The translations under genes were made by a program, and so were the position numbers. Source: Pseudomonadota bacterium (lineage in GTDB: Bacteria > Cyanobacteriota > Vampirovibrionia > Obscuribacterales > Obscuribacteraceae). Taken from it: DNA of 34,939 nucleotides. Position 1 is the stretch's first letter, and each line of letters begins with the position of its first letter. Under the pieces are notes generated by a model. That model ran no database searches. It was not told where the DNA came from and worked only from the letters and a program-made list of their open reading frames with translations. Positions 17,178 to 26,070 of the stretch are shown piece after piece. Location of the stretch: positions 1 to 34,939 of the forward strand of contig JAJPJO010000424.1 in assembly GCA_021324135.1 (NCBI GenBank). Direction: 5' to 3'.

Positions 17178-18182
17178 TCAGTGTTTGCTGAGGTGCTTTA
17201 CTGAGCGCAGGTAGAGCTTGGCTGGTATCGAATACAGTGCGCGCAAAGTGAGCTTGTCCGATTCGGAGCATGCTCTCGCCCGGCTCTCTTCCGGGCGCAC
17301 GTACATGACGTCATTGGGATTATTGCTGTGCTCCAGGCCCCAGGCATGACCGAACTCATGCGAACTGAAGGCAGCTATGCTTGCCGGCAAATTGTTCTGA
17401 TCGAACACCTCCGTCGAGAGGAACACGAGTGCCGGCCCGTCTTTATTCAGATATGTGTGTGATCCTTGATAGAAAAGATTCTTGCACCAGAACACGATGA
17501 CATCGGCCTCGGTATGGTCATCGGTAAGTTGGTAGGCAATCAGGCTCTCTCGAGAGGCCCAATCCCATCTTTTGAGACCATCCAGGACGAACTGCTTATA
17601 CTTTGAGTTGTATCCCGGAGCGATCGACAGCCGCTGCATCAGCTCGCCGCTGCGCGACCAGGCTATGATCTGTTTCATCTGACCGGGATCTACATGCTTG
17701 TTGGTAAATATCTCTGGAAGTTGTTTGCCGTCTGAAATGTAGATTTTCAGTGGCAAGGCTGCCTTCTCCCACCGCACCACCCCTGGTACCGACATATCGC
17801 TCGACAAGCAAGAGTAAGCCGTGCAATGAACATATTGATTGAGCACTGCAGCAGCCGCTTTATGCATCTTGTCGTTCAGAGTAGTCATGACGGCGACTTT
17901 AGCAAGCGCATCGCGACCTTTGACTAAATTCTGGGTTTGCATCGCCGACATACCAAGGTAATACTGAATCAGCGTCGAATCTGTTTTTGATTTCTCTGCT
18001 TGAGAGAACTTTTCAAATGCCGCTTTGTACTGTTTAGCCTTGTAGAGTTCGATGCCTTGCGCCACAATAAGGTCCAGGCCCCCGGATTGAACCGTTTTAG
18101 CCGGAACCTTGTTCACCACTGAAATACTGAGCAGCGCCAATGCCAAAATGATCAGTGCAAACCTGAAAACACGGTTGCGCAA
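17178..18182 (-). CDS. Secreted matrixin-like zinc metalloprotease (paralogue B) with TPR-like N-terminus
   Basis: This is a predicted exported or membrane-anchored metzincin protease. The hydrophobic segment at about 8-24 is a signal peptide or anchor. Residues about 37-115 resemble TPR-type helices (GIELYKAKQYKAAFEKFSQA, then YYLGMSAMQ). The catalytic part (about 135-320) has HEFGHAWGLEHS, with H275, E276, H279 and H285 in the classic HExxHxxGxxH spacing, and Met-turn M293 in DVMY. It aligns with the protease at 2226-3230 through VRW-x4-LPL-[KR]-I-[YW]-IS, GL-x-RW, IVFWC and SESDKLTLRALY. The two are therefore paralogues with different N-terminal regions and identical length (334 aa). Confidence 0.8.
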   Translation of the reverse strand: MRNRVFRFALIILALALLSISVVNKVPAKTVQSGGLDLIVAQGIELYKAKQYKAAFEKFSQAEKSKTDSTLIQYYLGMSAMQTQNLVKGRDALAKVAVMTTLNDKMHKAAAAVLNQYVHCTAYSCLSSDMSVPGVVRWEKAALPLKIYISDGKQLPEIFTNKHVDPGQMKQIIAWSRSGELMQRLSIAPGYNSKYKQFVLDGLKRWDWASRESLIAYQLTDDHTEADVIVFWCKNLFYQGSHTYLNKDGPALVFLSTEVFDQNNLPASIAAFSSHEFGHAWGLEHSNNPNDVMYVRPEESRARACSESDKLTLRALYSIPAKLYLRSVKHLSKH

Positions 18183-18419
18183 ACTTTTGTCGTTTTCCCA
18201 AACGACAGTTCGAGCAGCTGTCCGGCACCTGATTTTTAGCTTCCTAATATCTCAGTCCGCCTGGTAATTGACTTGTGTCCACGTCGTAATTCTTGTGAGG
18301 CTTTGACTACAATTTCAGCCCGAGCTTCACGTGAAGTCATCATCATCTCATAAGCGCTGAAAAACTGAAAGGACATATGGATCTCAACAGATGGCGCTAA
18401 ATAACTGGCTTCCCTGCCG

Positions 18420-18758
18420 CTAGAAAAGCCGTTTGCCCAGGGGCACATCCTTATCCGGACGAACCAGAATTACCTGACCGCTCTCGTCTTCCAATCCCAA
18501 GACAAGCACTTCCGAAATAAATTTTCCGATTTGCTTTGGCGGAAAATTTACAACCGCGATCACTTCTTTGCCGAGCAAATCATCATGCTTATAAAAGCTG
18601 GTGATCTGAGCACTTGACTGTTTGATGCCAAGTTCGGGTCCAAAATCGATCTTCAACTTATAGGCCGGTTTTCTTGCTTCGGGATAATCTTGTACCTCGA
18701 CAATTCTGCCGGCACGAATCTCAACTTTCAAGAAGTCGTCAAAGCTGATCTGTGCCAT
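18420..18758 (-). CDS. csaA: tRNA-binding domain protein CsaA
   Basis: This small cytoplasmic protein has an OB-fold tRNA-binding domain like the C-terminus of methionyl-tRNA synthetase and Trbp111; in Bacillus CsaA has been described as an export-related chaperone. The whole 112-aa chain matches the family: FLKVEIRAGRIVEV, ARKPAYKLKIDFG, SSAQIT, GKEVIAVVNFPPKQIG and ILVRPDKDVPLGKRLF. Length is normal (about 110). It is divergent from cydA. The 237-bp gap downstream to the protease start holds only an unconvincing frame. Confidence 0.95.
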   Translation of the reverse strand: MAQISFDDFLKVEIRAGRIVEVQDYPEARKPAYKLKIDFGPELGIKQSSAQITSFYKHDDLLGKEVIAVVNFPPKQIGKFISEVLVLGLEDESGQVILVRPDKDVPLGKRLF

Positions 18759-18815
18759 TTCTACCCCGAATCAAGTTGGCGCTAGTGTAGCAGACCATTG
18801 TATGAAGAATCGTTG

Positions 18816-18837
18816 TGAGCTTTGCAATTAAAGCTCA
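18816..18837. promoter_or_regulatory. 22-bp perfect dyad upstream of cydA
   Basis: TGAGCTTT, six-base centre GCAATT, AAAGCTCA. The eight-base arms match exactly. It lies in the 130-bp gap between csaA and cydA, about 51 bp upstream of the cydA ATG, next to a TAGAAT that could be a -10 (18856-18861). It does not match the FNR (TTGAT-N4-ATCAA) or Rex consensus. It is an operator or leader-hairpin candidate for control of the oxidase genes. Confidence 0.45.
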
Positions 18838-18888
18838 AATATTTCAATCGTAGTCTAGAATTTTCACGACTAAGAGGTACAGCCGACG

Positions 18889-20211
18889 ATGAACGATCTT
18901 TTTCTGGCTCGTTCGCAAATGGGCATGTCTCTTGCCTTTCATATTATCTTCGCAGCAATAGGAATTGCGCTGCCGCTGATGATGTGCCTTGCCGAAGCGC
19001 TCTGGATACGCACCGGCGATGACACCTATCTGCAATTGGCCAAGCGCTGGTCCAAGGGCGCGGCAATTCTTTTTGCAGTTGGTGCCGTGTCAGGAACGGT
19101 GCTCTCATTTGAGCTTGGCTTGCTCTGGCCTGATTTCATGCGTTTCTCCGGTGAGCTCTTCGGTTTGCCCTTTGCTCTGGAAGGATTTGCCTTTTTTACA
19201 GAAGCCATCTTTCTCGGCATCTACTTGTATGGCTGGAAGCTCATTCCTAAGACGGCTCACTTTGTCAGCGGCATTATCGTGTCTCTGAGCTCGGCTCTTT
19301 CCGGCTATTTTGTATGCCTTGCTAATGGATGGATGAATGCGCCGACCGGTTTTAAGCTGGTTGATGGGGTAGCGCGCGGCATCGATCCAATTGCCGCTAT
19401 GTTTAACCCCGCCGGCGGCTATGAGGCGGTTCACATGCTGATTGCCGCCTATGCCGCCACTGCCTTTGCGATGGCGGGCATACACGCTTTTCTACTGCTC
19501 AAGGACAAGACTAACTTGTTTCACCGAAAAGCTCTCGGGCTTTCCATAGCATTAGCCGCCTCAATGGCTCTTGCGCAGCCAATCAGCGGCGACGCCATTG
19601 CGCAAATGGTGGCGCACTGGCAGCCAATAAAACTGGCGGCGCTCGAAGCCCATTTTGATACCACAACTGGTGCGGCAATTTCAATTGGAGGGATTGTCGA
19701 TCAAGAGCATGGCAAAATCGATCATGCAATTAAGATCCCATATATGCTCAGCTTCTTAGCTTTCCACGACCCTTCCGCCAGGGTCGCCGGACTGAATCAA
19801 TTTCCCAGAGATGAGTGGCCGAACGTCATGCTCGTTCATTGCTTCTTCCAAGTTATGGTCGGTTGCGGCGGGATCATGTCCCTGGTCTCACTCTGGGCGA
19901 TTATCGAATTCGTCAGGAAGCGCGCCTTGCCGGACTCGAGAAAATTCCTCTGGGCGATGACGGCTTGCACACCCCTGGGTTTCATCGCACTGGAAGCTGG
20001 TTGGATGGTCACCGAGCTGGGAAGACAACCGTGGATCATTGCCGGCGTCATGCGCGTTCAGCATGCGGTTACGCCAATGCCCGGGCTTGTCTATACGTTC
20101 TTCAGTTTCTTCATCGTCTATCTCTTTTTAGCCGCAATCGTGAGCTGGCTCATATACAGCCAGATCGTCGGCAGCCCGGTCATAAAGGAAGCAGAAGGTC
20201 ATGCAGTTTGA
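18889..20211 (+). CDS. cydA: Cytochrome bd oxidase subunit I
   Basis: This membrane subunit binds hemes b558, b595 and d, oxidises quinol and reduces oxygen to water. Visible ligands are H18 in SLAFHIIFAAIG (matching E. coli H19), H182 in EAVHMLIAAYA (H186 equivalent) and M323 in FQVMVGCG (M393 equivalent). E98 and E105 lie in LEGFAFFTEA. The quinol-site motif HWQPIKLAALE and GRQPW (378-382) are present. At 440 aa it is shorter than E. coli CydA (522), consistent with the short Q-loop, CIO-like class. cydB starts inside its 3' end (11-bp overlap), so the two subunits are translationally linked. Confidence 0.97.
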   Translation: MNDLFLARSQMGMSLAFHIIFAAIGIALPLMMCLAEALWIRTGDDTYLQLAKRWSKGAAILFAVGAVSGTVLSFELGLLWPDFMRFSGELFGLPFALEGFAFFTEAIFLGIYLYGWKLIPKTAHFVSGIIVSLSSALSGYFVCLANGWMNAPTGFKLVDGVARGIDPIAAMFNPAGGYEAVHMLIAAYAATAFAMAGIHAFLLLKDKTNLFHRKALGLSIALAASMALAQPISGDAIAQMVAHWQPIKLAALEAHFDTTTGAAISIGGIVDQEHGKIDHAIKIPYMLSFLAFHDPSARVAGLNQFPRDEWPNVMLVHCFFQVMVGCGGIMSLVSLWAIIEFVRKRALPDSRKFLWAMTACTPLGFIALEAGWMVTELGRQPWIIAGVMRVQHAVTPMPGLVYTFFSFFIVYLFLAAIVSWLIYSQIVGSPVIKEAEGHAV

Positions 20212-21211
20212 CGTCGGTTTAATAATTGGCCTGGCCATGGTGGCGGCGCTTACGTTCTATGCCCTCACCGGCGGTGCCGACTTTGGTGGTGGGGTTTGGG
20301 ATTTGTTTGCTTTTGGACCGAGGGCCCAGGCGCAACGGCAGACAATTGTGCGGGCAATCAGCCCGATCTGGGAAGCCAATCACGTCTGGTTGATTCTCGT
20401 CATCGTCCTTTTGTTCACCTGCTTTCCATCTGCATTTTTCAGCATTTGTGTTGCTCTGCACATCCCGTTGACCATACTTCTCTTTGGTATCATCATGCGT
20501 GGCTCAGCCTTTGTTTTCAGAAGCTACGGCTCTCAATCGGGCGGCGAGCAACGGCTCTGGGGAAGGGTGTTTGCAGTATCCAGCTGCCTGACCCCGATCT
20601 TGCTTGGTATCGTAATTGGTGCGATTTCAAATGATCGCTTGCGAACCACCGGTCAAAATTTTTACTCGATCTTCATCGACGCCTGGTTCCAGCCATTTCC
20701 CTTTGCGGTCGGCTTTCTGGCGCTGGCGCTGTTCGCTTACCTTGCCGCCGTCTATTTGACCCTTGATACTGCCGATGCAAATGTTCAATCTGATTTTCGC
20801 ATGCGGGCCCTTATATCTTTTTTCATCAGCGCCCTGATTGCCGTTGTGGTTTTCGTCTTAGCGCGCAGCGAGGCGCCTGGAATCTACGATCATCTCCATC
20901 GCTCTTATCCGGAGCTGGCGGTTACCGCCATTTTCGCAGGACTGGCGCTCTTCTCTCTTTTAAAGCGTCGATATAAACTGGCTCGAGCTTTCGCTGCCGT
21001 GCAAATTACGATGATTCTGTGGGGTTGGGTTGCCAGCCAATATCCGTTTCTGGTGCGGCCAGACGTGACCATTCATGACGCCGCGGCCAATGAAAGGACA
21101 TTGCAGCTGGTGATAATTGCACTGGCATTCGGAGCGGCTGTGCTCTTTCCGAGTCTATTGTACTTGTACCGCGTATTCAAAGCGGAGCAAGCACCCGAAC
21201 GAACGCAATAG
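20201..21211 (+). CDS. cydB: Cytochrome bd oxidase subunit II
   Basis: This is the second membrane subunit of the bd quinol oxidase, needed for assembly and stability of the heme-bearing subunit. Family marks are YALTGGADFGGGVWDLF near the N-terminus and ISPIWEANHVWLI, followed by FPSAFFSIC and IIMRGSAFVFR. About eight or nine hydrophobic helices are visible across 336 aa, the normal length. The ATG overlaps the cydA end by 11 bp. No cydX-like small ORF is evident downstream; the next gene starts 93 bp later. Confidence 0.96.
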   Translation: MQFDVGLIIGLAMVAALTFYALTGGADFGGGVWDLFAFGPRAQAQRQTIVRAISPIWEANHVWLILVIVLLFTCFPSAFFSICVALHIPLTILLFGIIMRGSAFVFRSYGSQSGGEQRLWGRVFAVSSCLTPILLGIVIGAISNDRLRTTGQNFYSIFIDAWFQPFPFAVGFLALALFAYLAAVYLTLDTADANVQSDFRMRALISFFISALIAVVVFVLARSEAPGIYDHLHRSYPELAVTAIFAGLALFSLLKRRYKLARAFAAVQITMILWGWVASQYPFLVRPDVTIHDAAANERTLQLVIIALAFGAAVLFPSLLYLYRVFKAEQAPERTQ

Positions 21212-21304
21212 AACTCTTATATCGTATAAATTCTTGAACAATGACAACCGGACCGGCATGCATTGGGAGCCAAGGGGTTACAATGTGCGCGGAGGTGAAT
21301 TGCC

Positions 21305-21793
21305 ATGGTAGCACTAATTGAAGGCACGAAGGCACCCGATTTCGAGCTGCAGAGTCTGGAGGGCTCGCAGTATTCGTTGAAGAAGGCACTGAGCAAAAGC
21401 GACTATGTCGTTCTTGCATTTTTCAAAGTGAGCTGTCCGGTTTGCCAGCTTACACTTCCTTATATCGAGCGGCTCCATAAAGCCCATCCGGAAACTCCCG
21501 TTTGGGGCATTTCTCAAGATGATCCACAAGCGACAAAAGAGTTTGCCCAGCAATATGGGCTGACTTTCCCGCTCTTGCTCGATGAGAGTTTGAGCAGCAC
21601 GGTTGCTTATGACCTGACGAATGTTCCGACGATTTTCCTGGTTGGCAGGGACGGTCAGATTCAGCAGACGATCGTCGGCTTCTCCAAGCAAGATCTCGAG
21701 AATCTCAACTCACGAATCGCTGAGACTGGAACACATAAAGCAGGACAATTGTTCTTGAAGTCGGATGATGTACCGGACTTTCGTCCTGGTTGA
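21305..21793 (+). CDS. TlpA/AhpC-like thioredoxin-fold thiol oxidoreductase
   Basis: This is a thioredoxin-fold redox protein of the redoxin/TlpA group. The active site is SCPVCQ with C44 and C47, placed after VVLAFFKV as in TlpA and peroxiredoxins, and the cis-Pro loop is NVPTIFLVGRDG. The CxxC motif argues for a disulfide reductase, while the N-terminal APDFELQSLEG segment is peroxiredoxin-like; sequence alone does not decide between them. No signal peptide is visible, so it appears cytoplasmic. A strong GGAGGT precedes the ATG. Its position after cydAB suggests a shared oxidative or respiratory context. Confidence 0.85.
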   Translation: MVALIEGTKAPDFELQSLEGSQYSLKKALSKSDYVVLAFFKVSCPVCQLTLPYIERLHKAHPETPVWGISQDDPQATKEFAQQYGLTFPLLLDESLSSTVAYDLTNVPTIFLVGRDGQIQQTIVGFSKQDLENLNSRIAETGTHKAGQLFLKSDDVPDFRPG

Positions 21794-21839
21794 GGAAGCA
21801 AAAGACCGGCTTAGGTTAAGCCGGTGGAAACCGAGGGGA

Positions 21840-22334
21840 ATGGCAAAAATCAACGATATTCTGCGATTAATCGCTCTTTCGATCTTATTCGGCGGATCGA
21901 CAGCGGTTGTATTCGTGGCGGTTACTCTTGTTAAGGCAGCGACTGCAAACGGCATTCCGGTTCGCGAAGCGGCGTCAAACAATGCGCCTGCATTCATCGG
22001 CTTTGCCGTGATCGCGGCTGCCGCTGCCTTCATTTTGTTGGCTTGCGAGGCAGTCGATTTTCTGATTGTAAGAAAAAGGCTCAAGCCTTTATCCAAACTT
22101 GTGCTAACGCGCTACGGAGCCAGCATCCTCTGTGCCATAGCCACGGCTGTTTTTGCATTCGGGCTTGTTCCGCCAATGAAAGAATTGCAGCCTCTGATTA
22201 AAACGGATGAAGCGAAGGCGCAAGAATTCGGGCGTTTGCACGAAACCTCTCGCATTGTATTTGGTGGCACCATAGTCTTCGCTCTGGTGGCACTGGTTAT
22301 GCAGGGACTGATACCGGCGACGACCAGAGAATGA
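21840..22334 (+). CDS. DUF4149-like four-helix membrane protein
   Basis: This is a small integral membrane protein of unknown function. About four hydrophobic segments occur: LRLIALSILFGGSTAVVFVA, FIGFAVIAAAAAFILLA, ASILCAIATAVFAFGLV and VFGGTIVFALVALVM. A conserved-looking FGRLHETSR loop precedes the last one. This layout fits DUF4149/TMEM205-like proteins. The ATG at 21840 (164 aa) is preferred because an upstream ATG at 21765 lies inside the preceding gene and adds a charged non-hydrophobic segment; a GAGGGG sits very close to the chosen start. Its stop overlaps the next start (ATGA), so it is translationally coupled to the AnmK-like gene. Confidence 0.7.
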   Translation: MAKINDILRLIALSILFGGSTAVVFVAVTLVKAATANGIPVREAASNNAPAFIGFAVIAAAAAFILLACEAVDFLIVRKRLKPLSKLVLTRYGASILCAIATAVFAFGLVPPMKELQPLIKTDEAKAQEFGRLHETSRIVFGGTIVFALVALVMQGLIPATTRE

Positions 22335-23851
22335 GCCGAGCTTTTCTTCTGGTCATTGGTATCAACACCGGAAATTCGCTGGATGCGGCTGATGTCGTCT
22401 TGACTAAATTCGGCGCCGATCAGTCGATCGTCGATTTGGATGATTACAGTCTGAGCATGCCTGCTGATCTGGCTGCAAGACTGAGGCGCTTCCGGCAAGC
22501 GGTTTGCGATGCGCAAGGCGATATGGGCACTGCCGCTTTGTTGTACGAGCGGTCACTGATCGAGTCCGGCGAAGCAAACGACAATGCCGAGCGGTTAGTG
22601 GCTGATTACACGAAGTATGCCGCCCAGGCGGTAAATTCATTGTTGCAGCGCAGCAAGAAAAAACTGGCCGGCATGTCGCCAATCGATCTGATTGGCTTTC
22701 ACGGTCAAACCTGTGCGCATAAGCCGCCTTCCATCTCGCGTTCTGAAGAGGAGCCATACACGGTCCAAATCGGCGACGGGCAAATGCTCGCCGATCTCAC
22801 AGGTATACCTGTAGTATATGATTTTCGCTCCGATGATTTGATGAATGGCGGTGAAGCTGCTCCTCTAGCTCCCGGTCATCATGAGCATCTGGCTATGCAT
22901 TTGAAAGCTCAGGGCAAATTTCCGGTCGCCTTTTGCAATGCCGGCAATACCGGAAACATAAGTATCATCTCCGAGCGGCCCGATAAGTCTCTCGTGGTGT
23001 TCGGCTGGGATGCCGGACCGTTCAATGAGTTTCCGGACAGGCTGATGCGTTTGGAGCGCGGTCAGGACTGCGACCGTGGTGGCGAATGTGGTGCGCGAGG
23101 AAAGGTAAACGCCGATCTTTTGAAATCTCTTTTCGAGCATGCGGCCACGACCGACCAGGGTGAAAACTTCTTGCTCAAGCCGCCGCCCAAGTCTTCCGAT
23201 CCGCAATGGTACAGGTCGATCCCTGAGTTGATTGATACTGTAAATGGTGCCAATAAGATCAGCTTCGAAGACCGGCTCAGAACCGCTGAATATTTCTCGG
23301 CCTACGTTTACTTCTATTCTCTGCGCTGGGTTCCTGATGACGTCCTGCTCCCGCGCGCCTATTTGTTGTGTGGCGGCGGCTGGAATAATCCTGTGGTGAA
23401 AAGACACTTCGAGCAATTATTGCACGGGCAGTTCGATCAAGCGCCGGTCATCGATGGACATAAAAAGCTCTTTGAGCACATTAAGGGTAGGTTGCTGAGC
23501 ACGGACAAGAAGCCTGAGTGCATGATTTCCGATGAATACGGCTTTAGTGGACAATTCATGGAGGCCCGCATATTTGCCGATGCAGCGGTCTGCCGCGTCA
23601 AGGCCGTGCCCTTTACTCGTCCGGAAACGACCGGCTGTAAGGCGCCCACGCTTTTGGGCATCATTCGCTTTCCTCATGCTCAGCCGCAAAGAGCATCGCG
23701 AAATTTGCAGCAATGGCTCGACGAGCATAACAGCCTGCATCTAACGCCCGACAATCCGGAGATATTCGACGGACGCTGGAGCAGAGCGGTTGCCGGGTGG
23801 CGATCGCGGCTCCATGAAGCCGGTTTGATGAGCTCTGTTGAGCCTGCATAG
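22331..23851 (+). CDS. anmK: Anhydro-N-acetylmuramic acid kinase family protein, long form
   Basis: The family phosphorylates and opens 1,6-anhydro-MurNAc to MurNAc-6-phosphate during cell-wall recycling. Visible marks are an N-terminal nucleotide loop INTGNSLDAADV (usually SGTSLDG-x-D), GFHGQTCAHKP (122-132), VQIGDGQMLADLTGIPVVYDFRSDD in the following strand, GGEAAPLAPGHHEHL, and GWDAGPFNEFPDRL with D227 at the place of the catalytic Asp. At 506 aa it is well above the usual 370, with extra sequence after about residue 240. The altered nucleotide loop and extra length leave open a related sugar-kinase role. It overlaps the DUF4149 gene by 4 bp. NagB, a downstream enzyme in amino-sugar use, is encoded at 3305. 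Confidence 0.75.
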   Translation: MSRAFLLVIGINTGNSLDAADVVLTKFGADQSIVDLDDYSLSMPADLAARLRRFRQAVCDAQGDMGTAALLYERSLIESGEANDNAERLVADYTKYAAQAVNSLLQRSKKKLAGMSPIDLIGFHGQTCAHKPPSISRSEEEPYTVQIGDGQMLADLTGIPVVYDFRSDDLMNGGEAAPLAPGHHEHLAMHLKAQGKFPVAFCNAGNTGNISIISERPDKSLVVFGWDAGPFNEFPDRLMRLERGQDCDRGGECGARGKVNADLLKSLFEHAATTDQGENFLLKPPPKSSDPQWYRSIPELIDTVNGANKISFEDRLRTAEYFSAYVYFYSLRWVPDDVLLPRAYLLCGGGWNNPVVKRHFEQLLHGQFDQAPVIDGHKKLFEHIKGRLLSTDKKPECMISDEYGFSGQFMEARIFADAAVCRVKAVPFTRPETTGCKAPTLLGIIRFPHAQPQRASRNLQQWLDEHNSLHLTPDNPEIFDGRWSRAVAGWRSRLHEAGLMSSVEPA

Positions 23852-23868
23852 AGGCGAATGGCGTAGGC

Positions 23869-23874
23869 TATAAT
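23869..23874 (+). promoter_or_regulatory. Candidate -10 box for the trehalose genes
   Basis: A perfect TATAAT lies 49 bp upstream of the treZ ATG, in the short gap after the AnmK-like gene. The matching -35 region at 17 bp (GCATAG) is poor, so this may depend on an activator or be chance. Confidence 0.35.
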
Positions 23875-23922
23875 GTGCCAACTCAAGGGCTGAAACCACA
23901 ACTTTTCTCAAGGACGAGACAC

Positions 23923-25845
23923 ATGCAATATTTGCACGAAATGCCATTTGGTCCGCTTCTCTTCGAGGACGGCAGCGCTGAATTTCGGCTCTGGGCACCG
24001 CAGGCGGAACGCGTCGATTTGTGTCTCTATCGCAAAGGCAGTGAAGAACTGCTCGCGATGCAAGCGGACGAGAGGCGCTGGTTCAAGCTCAAGGTCGATG
24101 ACGCCCGACCGGGACTTCGTTATCACTTTCGCATTGATGGCGATTTAAAAGTGCCCGATCCGGCCTCGCGTTATCAACCAGAGGACGTTCATGGGCCCAG
24201 TGAGCTGATCGATCCAAGGAAATTTAAATGGAATGATGAGCCCTGGGGCGGTTTGCCATGGCATGAAACGGTTCTCTACGAGTTGCATACAGGCACATTT
24301 ACTCCCGGCGGTACCTTTGATGCCTTGCTTGAGAAGTTGCCATACCTCAAAGATTTAGGCGTCAATGCCGTTGAGCTCATGCCGCTCTCGGATTTTCCCG
24401 GACGCTTCGGATGGGGATATGATGGCGTTTTGCCGTATGCTCCTGATAGTTCGTATGGCACGCCCGACGACCTGAAGAGCTTCATCAACGAAGCCCACAA
24501 ACATGGTATTCAAGTTTTGCTTGATGTCGTCTACAACCACTTTGGACCGGAGGGCAATTACCTCTATGTCTATGCGAAGTCGTTTTTCAGCCCCAAGCAT
24601 AAAACGCCCTGGGGAAACGGCATCAATTATGACGACACGGATGCCGATATTGTCAGGCAATTCGTTATCAACAACGTTTTATACTGGCTCGATGAGTTTC
24701 GTTTCGATGGCCTGCGCTTCGACGCCGTTGACACCATATTCGATTCGTCGCCCAAACATATATTGAATGAGATTGCCCAGGCTGTGCGAGCCCGTTTTGG
24801 AACCTCCAGGCATATTCATCTCATTCTCGAGAATTATGATAATAATGCCGAAATTCTCTGCGGGTTCAGCACCAAGGATGATACCAGATCGGACAAGTTC
24901 TCGGCGCAGTGGAACGATGATATTCATCATACGCTGCATGTTTTAGCCACCGGCGAGTCATCGGGCTATTACGCCGACTTTTCTGAAGAGCATTCAAATA
25001 TGAGCGCCATTGAGCATCTGGGACGCTGCTTATCGGAAGGCTTCACTTATCAGGGTGAGTATTCTCAATACCGGCAACTGCCGCGCGGAAAGACGAGCAA
25101 GCACCTGCCTCCTGCAGCATTCGTTTCATTCATTCAAAATCATGACCAGGTGGGTAACCGGGCTCTTGGCGAACGCATATCACATCTGGCTGATGAAGAG
25201 ACCCTTTTGGCTCTGATCTCGATTATGCTGCTGGCTCCATCGACACCGATGCTGTTTATGGGTGAAGAGTGGGCCGCCTCCACGCCCTTTGTATGGTTTG
25301 CAAATTTCGAGGGGGAGCTGGCCGAGAACGTCCGTCAGGGTCGTCTCAGCGAGTTTTCTCGTTTCGATGACTTTAAAAATCCGGCCAAGCGGAAACTTAT
25401 TCCCGATCCCTGCAGCAGAGATACCTTTGAAAAGTGCAAGTTGAACTGGGACGAACTGGATGAAGCTGAGCACCGCCAGTGGTATGAGTTGTACAAACGA
25501 CTGATTGCCCTGCGTAAAGCTGCCATCGTTCCTCTAATTGATGACATCGATCTGGAGGCAAGATCCTGGACGATAACGGAAGAAGGATTGCTTGACGTGA
25601 GATGGCCCTTGTTGTCCGGCGGCGAGCTGAAATTGCTTGCCAACATGAGCGATCAGGGCGCCACCAGCCCGCTCTTCACGGAGTCCGAATTCAATGAGGA
25701 GAACATCCTCTATCAATCTCAATATAATCTCACCAGCGATATTGCCATGGGCACAGTGCCACCATGGGCGGTGGTATGGCTGCTTTCCCATGACGTACTT
25801 CAGGCAGACATGTATTCCGAAGCAGAATCGCAGGGCGTTTATTGA
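23923..25845 (+). CDS. treZ: Malto-oligosyltrehalose trehalohydrolase
   Basis: TreZ cleaves the alpha-1,4 bond next to the terminal trehalose of maltooligosyltrehalose and releases free trehalose. It is a GH13 enzyme. An N-terminal beta-sandwich (about 1-100, with FRLWAPQAERVDLCLY) precedes the catalytic barrel. Barrel marks are YELHTGTFTPGGTF, DVVYNHFGPEGNY, GLRFDAVDTI with nucleophile D267, LILENYDNN with acid/base E303, and IQNHDQVGNRA with D408. Length (640 aa) is near normal for the family (about 560-640). The ATG at 23923 is chosen over an upstream GTG because AAGGA is well placed before it. It is the first gene of the trehalose cluster. Confidence 0.95.
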   Translation: MQYLHEMPFGPLLFEDGSAEFRLWAPQAERVDLCLYRKGSEELLAMQADERRWFKLKVDDARPGLRYHFRIDGDLKVPDPASRYQPEDVHGPSELIDPRKFKWNDEPWGGLPWHETVLYELHTGTFTPGGTFDALLEKLPYLKDLGVNAVELMPLSDFPGRFGWGYDGVLPYAPDSSYGTPDDLKSFINEAHKHGIQVLLDVVYNHFGPEGNYLYVYAKSFFSPKHKTPWGNGINYDDTDADIVRQFVINNVLYWLDEFRFDGLRFDAVDTIFDSSPKHILNEIAQAVRARFGTSRHIHLILENYDNNAEILCGFSTKDDTRSDKFSAQWNDDIHHTLHVLATGESSGYYADFSEEHSNMSAIEHLGRCLSEGFTYQGEYSQYRQLPRGKTSKHLPPAAFVSFIQNHDQVGNRALGERISHLADEETLLALISIMLLAPSTPMLFMGEEWAASTPFVWFANFEGELAENVRQGRLSEFSRFDDFKNPAKRKLIPDPCSRDTFEKCKLNWDELDEAEHRQWYELYKRLIALRKAAIVPLIDDIDLEARSWTITEEGLLDVRWPLLSGGELKLLANMSDQGATSPLFTESEFNEENILYQSQYNLTSDIAMGTVPPWAVVWLLSHDVLQADMYSEAESQGVY

Positions 25846-26014
25846 AACTTTACTTACGGTTGTCTTCTGCGCCCAAAGCCTCATTATGAAGTGGCTCCCA
25901 GGTGCATGAATCAGTGCAAAGCAATGTGCCTGCCGGTTCATGATTGGCCGGGCAATGCGGTTTTTCGCTCTTTTACGGAGTCCTGCAATGAAACAAGGGC
26001 GAAATGCTAACAGA

Positions 26015-26020
26015 TATAAT
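26015..26020 (+). promoter_or_regulatory. TATAAT upstream of the MalQ-TreY fusion
   Basis: A perfect TATAAT lies 50 bp before the ATG at 26071, in the 225-bp gap after treZ. No clear -35 lies at 17 bp (AACAAG). The unusually long gap within the cluster makes a second promoter plausible but unproven. Confidence 0.3.
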
Positions 26021-26070
26021 TGACCACCCCTCAACATTTGAGACCAAAGTTACTCAACGGAAGGCGCGTT

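Noticed and set aside
18236..18448. 70-codon minus-strand frame between protease B and csaA
   Set aside because: It overlaps the csaA stop, has no clear ribosome-binding site and no recognisable features.
25921..25980. Intrinsic terminator after treZ
   Set aside because: TGCCGG and CCGGGCA can pair only with a bulge, and the T-run comes six bases later. It is too weak to call.
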